A DNA stretch of 9,359 nucleotides from an uncultured Lachnospira sp. (GTDB lineage Bacteria; Bacillota; Clostridia; Lachnospirales; Lachnospiraceae): assembly GCA_900772425.1 (NCBI GenBank), contig CAAHEK010000220.1:1-9359 (forward strand). The letters are read 5' to 3'. Below are positions 6,306 through 9,359 of the stretch, in pieces (position 1 is the stretch's first letter; each line of letters begins with the position of its first letter). Position numbers and translations under genes: made by a program. The notes beneath the pieces are model-generated. The model ran no database searches and was not told where the DNA came from. It worked only from the letters and a program-made list of their open reading frames with translations.

Positions 6306-7361
6306 CTAAATTCTATTAATCGCATCTACAAGCTCCTTTATATCAAAGTGAGTATATACTTTCTCAGTGAGGGTCATTGCACCGGAGTGCCCCACAATCT
6401 TTTTGATAATCGTCTGGTTAATACCAGCTTCTGCTAACATTGAGATGCATGTATGTCTGCAGCAGTGAGGTGTACGATTAATACCTAGCTGTTCCATCAA
6501 TGGCTTGAAATAGCTATCATAGTAGTTTCGGTATTCAAAATGTTTTCCATCTTCTGTATGAAGTAAATATTCACATTCAGGGCAGGATTCATACCAAGCT
6601 TTGTAATATGGCAGAACCTTGTCTGCTATTGGAACTTTTCTGATACCATTTTCTGTTTTACTACAGATAACATCAAAATACTGTTCATCCAGATGAACAT
6701 TCGCTTTCTTCAAATCAAGCATTTCAGAGATACGGACTCCGCTATATAGGAGCATCAATACTATCTGATAATATTTATCTTCCTTTTGTTCCCAGATAAT
6801 ATCAATTTCATTTTTCTCAAACTTGTTTCTATCGTATTTGTTAGGATTACGATCCTTGTATTGAATAATATCAACAAAGCTTGAATAATCTTTGTTGCAA
6901 ATATCATTTTTCAAAGCATAATCAAATAGTTGGTTAAATAGGACTTTGATTTTCTTAAGGGTAGGGAAATTCTTACCGCAAGTATCAATAACGGTCTGTA
7001 AATTAACTAATTTAATATCCTTGAAAGCTTTGTTGTAAAGAGATTCACAGGATTTATAGGATGCTGTGTATCCTTTTACATTAGATTCAGATATAGTAGG
7101 AAACTTACGCTTTGACCATTCTTCATAGACATCTGAAAATGTCATCTTAGCAGCCTTGGTATCAAATGGATTATTATTGTAATCAGCAAGCATTTGCAAG
7201 CCTTCAGCTCTGGTGGCTGCATATCCAATTGTAATCATATCCTGAACCTGTTTGTCTTTCGCCTCATCATAGTGCCAGCCTACAGTCTTTCTAACTTGAT
7301 AAGGTTTTCTTCTTTTGCCGGAAAGTTTTACAACGCTTCCGTATCCGTTGGGTAACTTCAT
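6306..7361 (-). CDS. int: Tyrosine recombinase / site-specific integrase
   Basis: This enzyme inserts and excises the element by strand exchange through a covalent 3'-phosphotyrosine. It has three parts: an N-terminal arm-DNA-binding region (about 1-65, GYGSVVKLSGKRRKPYQVRK), a helical core-binding domain (about 74-170), and a catalytic domain (about 180-351). The catalytic set is complete: R210 in YSGVRISE, H299 and R302 in PHCCRHT, H325 in VGHSG and nucleophile Y336 in VYTHF, with a likely catalytic Lys at 235 (SKTENG). Start ATG 7361 (351 residues) is preferred over the ATG at 7370, because AAAGGA then sits eight bases upstream instead of abutting the start. It lies 57 bases downstream of the XRE gene on the same strand and probably shares its transcript. 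Confidence 0.95.
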   Translation of the reverse strand: MKLPNGYGSVVKLSGKRRKPYQVRKTVGWHYDEAKDKQVQDMITIGYAATRAEGLQMLADYNNNPFDTKAAKMTFSDVYEEWSKRKFPTISESNVKGYTASYKSCESLYNKAFKDIKLVNLQTVIDTCGKNFPTLKKIKVLFNQLFDYALKNDICNKDYSSFVDIIQYKDRNPNKYDRNKFEKNEIDIIWEQKEDKYYQIVLMLLYSGVRISEMLDLKKANVHLDEQYFDVICSKTENGIRKVPIADKVLPYYKAWYESCPECEYLLHTEDGKHFEYRNYYDSYFKPLMEQLGINRTPHCCRHTCISMLAEAGINQTIIKKIVGHSGAMTLTEKVYTHFDIKELVDAINRI

Positions 7362-7418
7362 AAGCACCATCCTTTCGCTATTTACTAGAAAGCTGATAGC
7401 AAACGGATAAAATGATTG

Positions 7419-7850
7419 TTATTCGTGGGTTACCTTTGTTACACTTGGGCGGATAGTCTTCCATATTTCATAATTATCCTGTGTCTGACTGCCATTATCA
7501 AGTAATTCTTTCATAGCCTGCCAGTCTTTAAGAAACTGGACAAGATTCTTATTGGAAAAGAATATGCCGGGCTCTCCGTCTATGTCCTTGATAGAAATGT
7601 CAAATGCTTCATCAATAGCAAATAGTAATGGTAGTACATCGCCATCTGCTTCGATATCAAATTCCATTAATGAATTAACATTGACACCAAGTGCATCTGC
7701 AATCTTTCTAAGCTGTTCAGGCTTAGGAAGATTCTTTCCAAGCTCATACTTACGGATTGCAACTTCATGTATTCCACAAGCTTCGCCTAGTTCTTTCTGG
7801 GTTAAACCACGAAAGGTTCGTATTAATTTAATCTTTTTACCTGTATTCAT
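7419..7850 (-). CDS. XRE-family transcriptional regulator, probable element repressor
   Basis: This is a DNA-binding protein of the Cro/CI type. Residues 6-62 form a clear HTH_3 domain: KIKLIRTFRGLTQKELGEA, recognition helix in GIHEVAIRKYELGKN, then LPKPEQLRKIADALGV. The remaining ~80 residues are acidic and of no recognised enzymatic type, and no LexA-like Ser-Lys protease motif is seen. Start ATG 7850 (143 residues) is chosen because AGGAGG (minus strand, 7864-7859) lies eight bases upstream. The longer start at 7883 would fall upstream of the predicted transcript start. It is divergent from the plus-strand operon across 151 bases, so it likely represses one or both promoters there and co-expresses the integrase. 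Confidence 0.9.
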   Translation of the reverse strand: MNTGKKIKLIRTFRGLTQKELGEACGIHEVAIRKYELGKNLPKPEQLRKIADALGVNVNSLMEFDIEADGDVLPLLFAIDEAFDISIKDIDGEPGIFFSNKNLVQFLKDWQAMKELLDNGSQTQDNYEIWKTIRPSVTKVTHE

Positions 7851-7873
7851 TGCTTCAACCTCCTGTGATTGTA

Positions 7874-7902
7874 AATGTAACACACCAATATTTAATAGTC
7901 AA
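7874..7902 (-). promoter_or_regulatory. Promoter of the XRE-integrase transcript
   Basis: On the minus strand TTGACT (7902-7897) and TACATT (7879-7874) are 17 bases apart, predicting a start near 7867 and a very short leader of about 17 bases before ATG 7850. The -35 is one base off consensus and the -10 two bases off, so it should be weaker than the opposing promoter. Confidence 0.65.
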
Positions 7903-7921
7903 CATTAAATTTTAAACTATT
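7894..7921. promoter_or_regulatory. Candidate operator between the divergent promoters
   Basis: AATAGT (7894-7899) and ACTATT (7916-7921) form an inverted repeat with a 16-base A+T-rich spacer. The left arm overlaps the minus-strand -35 and the right arm overlaps the plus-strand -35, so one protein dimer or pair bound here could block both promoters. Binding by the XRE protein is inferred. Confidence 0.45.
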
Positions 7922-7948
7922 GACAGAGCAAATAAAGGTCTGTATAAT
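7920..7948 (+). promoter_or_regulatory. Consensus promoter of the HTH-ATPase operon
   Basis: TTGACA (7920-7925) and TATAAT (7943-7948) are perfect consensus with 17-base spacing, giving a start near 7955. A promoter this strong inside an element normally implies tight repression, consistent with the divergent XRE gene. Confidence 0.85.
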
Positions 7949-7977
7949 GCAAAACATAACAGAGCAAGAAGTGCTCT
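7924..7977. repeat. AGAGCA motifs around the plus-strand promoter
   Basis: CAGAGCAA occurs at 7924-7931 and again at 7960-7967, and the second copy forms a hairpin or operator-like dyad with TGCTCT (7972-7977) around AGAAG. One copy begins within the -35 and runs into the spacer; the others lie just past the expected transcript start. They may be extra operator half-sites, or the dyad may be a 5' mRNA stem upstream of AGGAGG. Confidence 0.45.
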
Positions 7978-8001
7978 ATATAAAAAGAGGAGGTGGTAAA
8001 G

Positions 8002-8238
8002 ATGCCAGAAGTTATCTATCAGGGTGATTTACCAGCTTTTACAGGGAGAAATGTACCAATAAAAGAGATTGCAAGTGCAATAGGGAAGGACGCACAGTAT
8101 GTAAGGCTGGGAATACAACAAGGATTACTCAAATTTGGAACGGCAATAAAGGTAGGGAACTCAAATGAGTTCAGCTATTATTGTCCGGATAAAAAAGTTT
8201 GGGAAGAAACAGGATATTTTAACAAAGAAGCAGTATAG
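8002..8238 (+). CDS. Small helix-turn-helix protein of mobile elements, possible excisionase-like
   Basis: Seventy-eight residues. The N-terminal half has a compact helix-turn-helix or winged-helix look: VPIKEIASAIGKDAQYVRLG followed by IQQGLLKFGTAIK. Next comes a beta-rich stretch (NEFSYYCPDKKVWEETG) that could be the wing. The pattern of IKEIA, GK, QYVRLGIQQGLL, FG-A-K and YY-P-K matches a small, mostly unnamed DNA-binding family I recall from Firmicutes phages and integrative elements. Its place as first gene of the plus-strand operon would suit an excisionase or a replication or transcription accessory. Start ATG 8002 is chosen because AGGAGG (7988-7993) lies eight bases upstream; the upstream GTG 7993 overlaps that site. 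No proof of excisionase activity is visible. Confidence 0.75.
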   Translation: MPEVIYQGDLPAFTGRNVPIKEIASAIGKDAQYVRLGIQQGLLKFGTAIKVGNSNEFSYYCPDKKVWEETGYFNKEAV

Positions 8239-8252
8239 CAAGGAGGATGAAT

Positions 8253-9248
8253 ATGGTTGAAAAACAGAATGTTGAACTGAAACTTATCCATATGGAGGAT
8301 GTGGTTTCAAAAGAGGTGGAATGGCTATGGTATCCATATATACCATACGGAAAGATAACAATAATTGAAGGAGATCCGGGAGAAGGAAAGACAACTCTGG
8401 TTCTTAAGTTAGCGGCAGCTCTTAGCAGGGGCTTGCCGCTTCCATGTGACGATGATAAGGAATATGAACCTATTCATATCATTTATCAGACTGCAGAAGA
8501 TGGAATTGAAGATACGATTAAGCCCAGATTAGAAAAAGCAGGAGCAGATTGTTCTATGATCCGGGTTATTGATGAGACAGATAAGGAATTATCAATGACA
8601 GATGACAGGCTGGAACAGGCAATAATCGAGACTGGAGCAAGGTTAATCATTCTTGATCCAATTCAGGCGTATATCGGAGCTACAGTTGATATGCACAGGG
8701 CAAATGAAATAAGACCGGTGCTAAAACATCTTGGAATAATAGCAGAAAAGCATAATTGTGCAATTATTCTTATCGGTCATATGAATAAGGCATCTGGCAG
8801 CAAATCAACATACAGAGGACTTGGATCTATTGATATACAGGCAACTGCCAGAAGTGTTCTGCTGGTGGCAAGGCTTCGTGATAAACCTAATATAAGAATA
8901 ATGGCACATGATAAATCTTCATTAGCTCCGGCAGGGGATGCGATAGGATTTGAAATGACAGAGGATAATGGAATGGTCTGCATAGGACCATATGATATCA
9001 CTATAGATGAGTTGTTATCCGGTAATGAAGGAAGAGGAAAAAAGAAGCTCGACATTGCGGAGAATTTTATTAAAGAATACTTTGGTACAAATAAGGTGAT
9101 TCCGTCTAATGAAATAATGATGGAAGCTGCAAAAAGGAGCATTAAGAGAAACACGCTTCTATCGGCAAAGAAAAAGCTGGGAATAACATCAGATAAAGAA
9201 AAGGCAGAAGATGGAACAATTTACTGGACTTGGATAATGCCAGAATAA
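8253..9248 (+). CDS. RecA-fold AAA ATPase, RepA-like helicase family
   Basis: This is a P-loop ATPase of the type often annotated AAA_25 or RepA-like, found in phages, plasmids and integrated elements where it is thought to act in replication initiation or as a helicase. It has 331 residues from ATG 8253; the ATG at 8247 directly abuts AGGAGG (8241-8246) and is an unlikely start. Visible motifs are Walker A GDPGEGKTT (40-48), an acidic segment YQTAEDG (79-85), Walker B LIILDP (131-136), the conserved IGHMNKA (174-180), a RGLGSIDIQATARSVL segment (188-203) with a possible arginine finger, and AHDKSSLAP. The last ~70 residues, after a GRGKKKLD linker, look like a winged-helix DNA-binding domain. 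No primase domain is fused. It is translated 14 bases after the small HTH gene, so they are co-expressed. Confidence 0.88.
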   Translation: MVEKQNVELKLIHMEDVVSKEVEWLWYPYIPYGKITIIEGDPGEGKTTLVLKLAAALSRGLPLPCDDDKEYEPIHIIYQTAEDGIEDTIKPRLEKAGADCSMIRVIDETDKELSMTDDRLEQAIIETGARLIILDPIQAYIGATVDMHRANEIRPVLKHLGIIAEKHNCAIILIGHMNKASGSKSTYRGLGSIDIQATARSVLLVARLRDKPNIRIMAHDKSSLAPAGDAIGFEMTEDNGMVCIGPYDITIDELLSGNEGRGKKKLDIAENFIKEYFGTNKVIPSNEIMMEAAKRSIKRNTLLSAKKKLGITSDKEKAEDGTIYWTWIMPE

Positions 9249-9344
9249 AGAGTTTAACAATCTGGATGTTTGGAAAAGCAGATTCTAAATTCTAGGAAGA
9301 GTTTAGAGTCTGCAACTATAAAAAGTACAGATTATTAAACTCTT
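9248..9344. repeat. Four alternating copies of a 16-17 base motif, nested inverted repeats
   Basis: Copy A is AAGAGTTTAACAATCTG (9248-9264, plus). B is at 9279-9294 on the minus strand, reading TAGAATTTAGAATCTG. C is AAGAGTTTAGAGTCTG (9297-9312, plus). D is at 9328-9344 on the minus strand, reading AAGAGTTTAATAATCTG. A and D pair as a 17-base stem with one mismatch. B and C pair as a 12-base stem (9278-9289 with 9302-9313) with one G-U. The array starts at the stop codon of the ATPase gene. No T-run follows, so it is not a standard terminator. Iterons of an origin, an operator array or a structured RNA are possible. Confidence 0.8.
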
Positions 9345-9359
9345 GGTAATAGTAAGAAT

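Larger units (their letters stand above)
6079..9359. mobile_element. Integrated mobile element, left end only
   Basis: From just after rpsI the window carries a tyrosine integrase pointing back toward rpsI, an XRE repressor, a divergent small helix-turn-helix gene and a RepA-like ATPase. That is a recombination, control and replication module found in integrative elements and prophages of Clostridia. The integrase-proximal end lies somewhere in 6060-6305, and the other end is outside the window. The 3' end of rpsI is, as I recall, a reported integration site for integrative elements in streptococci. No capsid, relaxase or conjugation gene is visible, so phage, satellite, ICE and IME cannot be told apart. 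Confidence 0.8.

Noticed and set aside
6053..6437. Two plus-strand open frames of 69 and 63 codons between rpsI and the integrase
   Set aside because: The first overlaps the end of rpsI in another frame and runs through the repeats and terminator. The second covers the terminator's T-run and the end of the integrase antisense. Neither has a ribosome binding site or protein-like composition.
7851..7883. Longer XRE protein starting at 7883
   Set aside because: That ATG overlaps the predicted -10 and lies upstream of the transcript start. The ATG at 7850 has AGGAGG at ideal spacing and begins at the usual family N-terminus.
7552..7908. 118-codon plus-strand frame over the XRE gene
   Set aside because: It is a serine-rich shadow of the XRE gene on the opposite strand, with no ribosome binding site.

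Overview
The window looks like a chromosomal segment from a low-GC Gram-positive of the class Clostridia, most likely a Lachnospiraceae-type gut anaerobe. This rests on the gene order (rpoA, rplQ, ECF-transporter module, truA, rplM, rpsI), strong AGGAGG ribosome binding sites, and an L17 protein about 50 residues longer than the usual 120-127. The assignment comes from recall of gene order and protein style, not from a search.

Layout. Bases 1-1353 are the tail of the alpha/S11/S4-type operon: the 3' three-quarters of rpoA (its start lies outside), a hairpin-bearing spacer, and rplQ. The operon ends in a good rho-independent terminator at 1424-1462. A leader of two related ~52-base units, each with a Shine-Dalgarno-like hexamer and a small hairpin, precedes the energy-coupling module ecfA1-ecfA2-ecfT (1590-4184), which is followed 22 bases later by truA (4207-4959). 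A 254-base gap then holds a consensus promoter (TTGACA, 17 bases, TATAAT) and a foldable leader in front of rplM-rpsI (5214-6078).

From just after rpsI the content changes to a mobile element: a tyrosine integrase and an XRE-type repressor, both on the minus strand. They are divergent from a plus-strand operon with a small helix-turn-helix protein and a RecA-fold, RepA-like ATPase. The integrase gene points back at rpsI. The 227 bases between them hold direct and inverted repeats suited to an attachment region, plus a strong plus-strand terminator. The repressor and the plus-strand operon share a compact divergent promoter region with two well-formed promoters and short inverted repeats, a lysogeny-switch layout. 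The window ends inside the element. Its last 110 bases, directly after the ATPase gene, hold four copies of one 16-17 base motif in alternating orientation, which can fold as two nested stems. This is the most interesting non-coding signal: it could be an origin or another protein-binding array served by the ATPase.

Functionally, the left two-thirds is housekeeping (transcription, ribosome, vitamin/metal uptake energising, tRNA pseudouridylation). The right third is the integration, control and probable replication module of an element whose cargo and other end are not visible. No complete new system can be demonstrated from this window.
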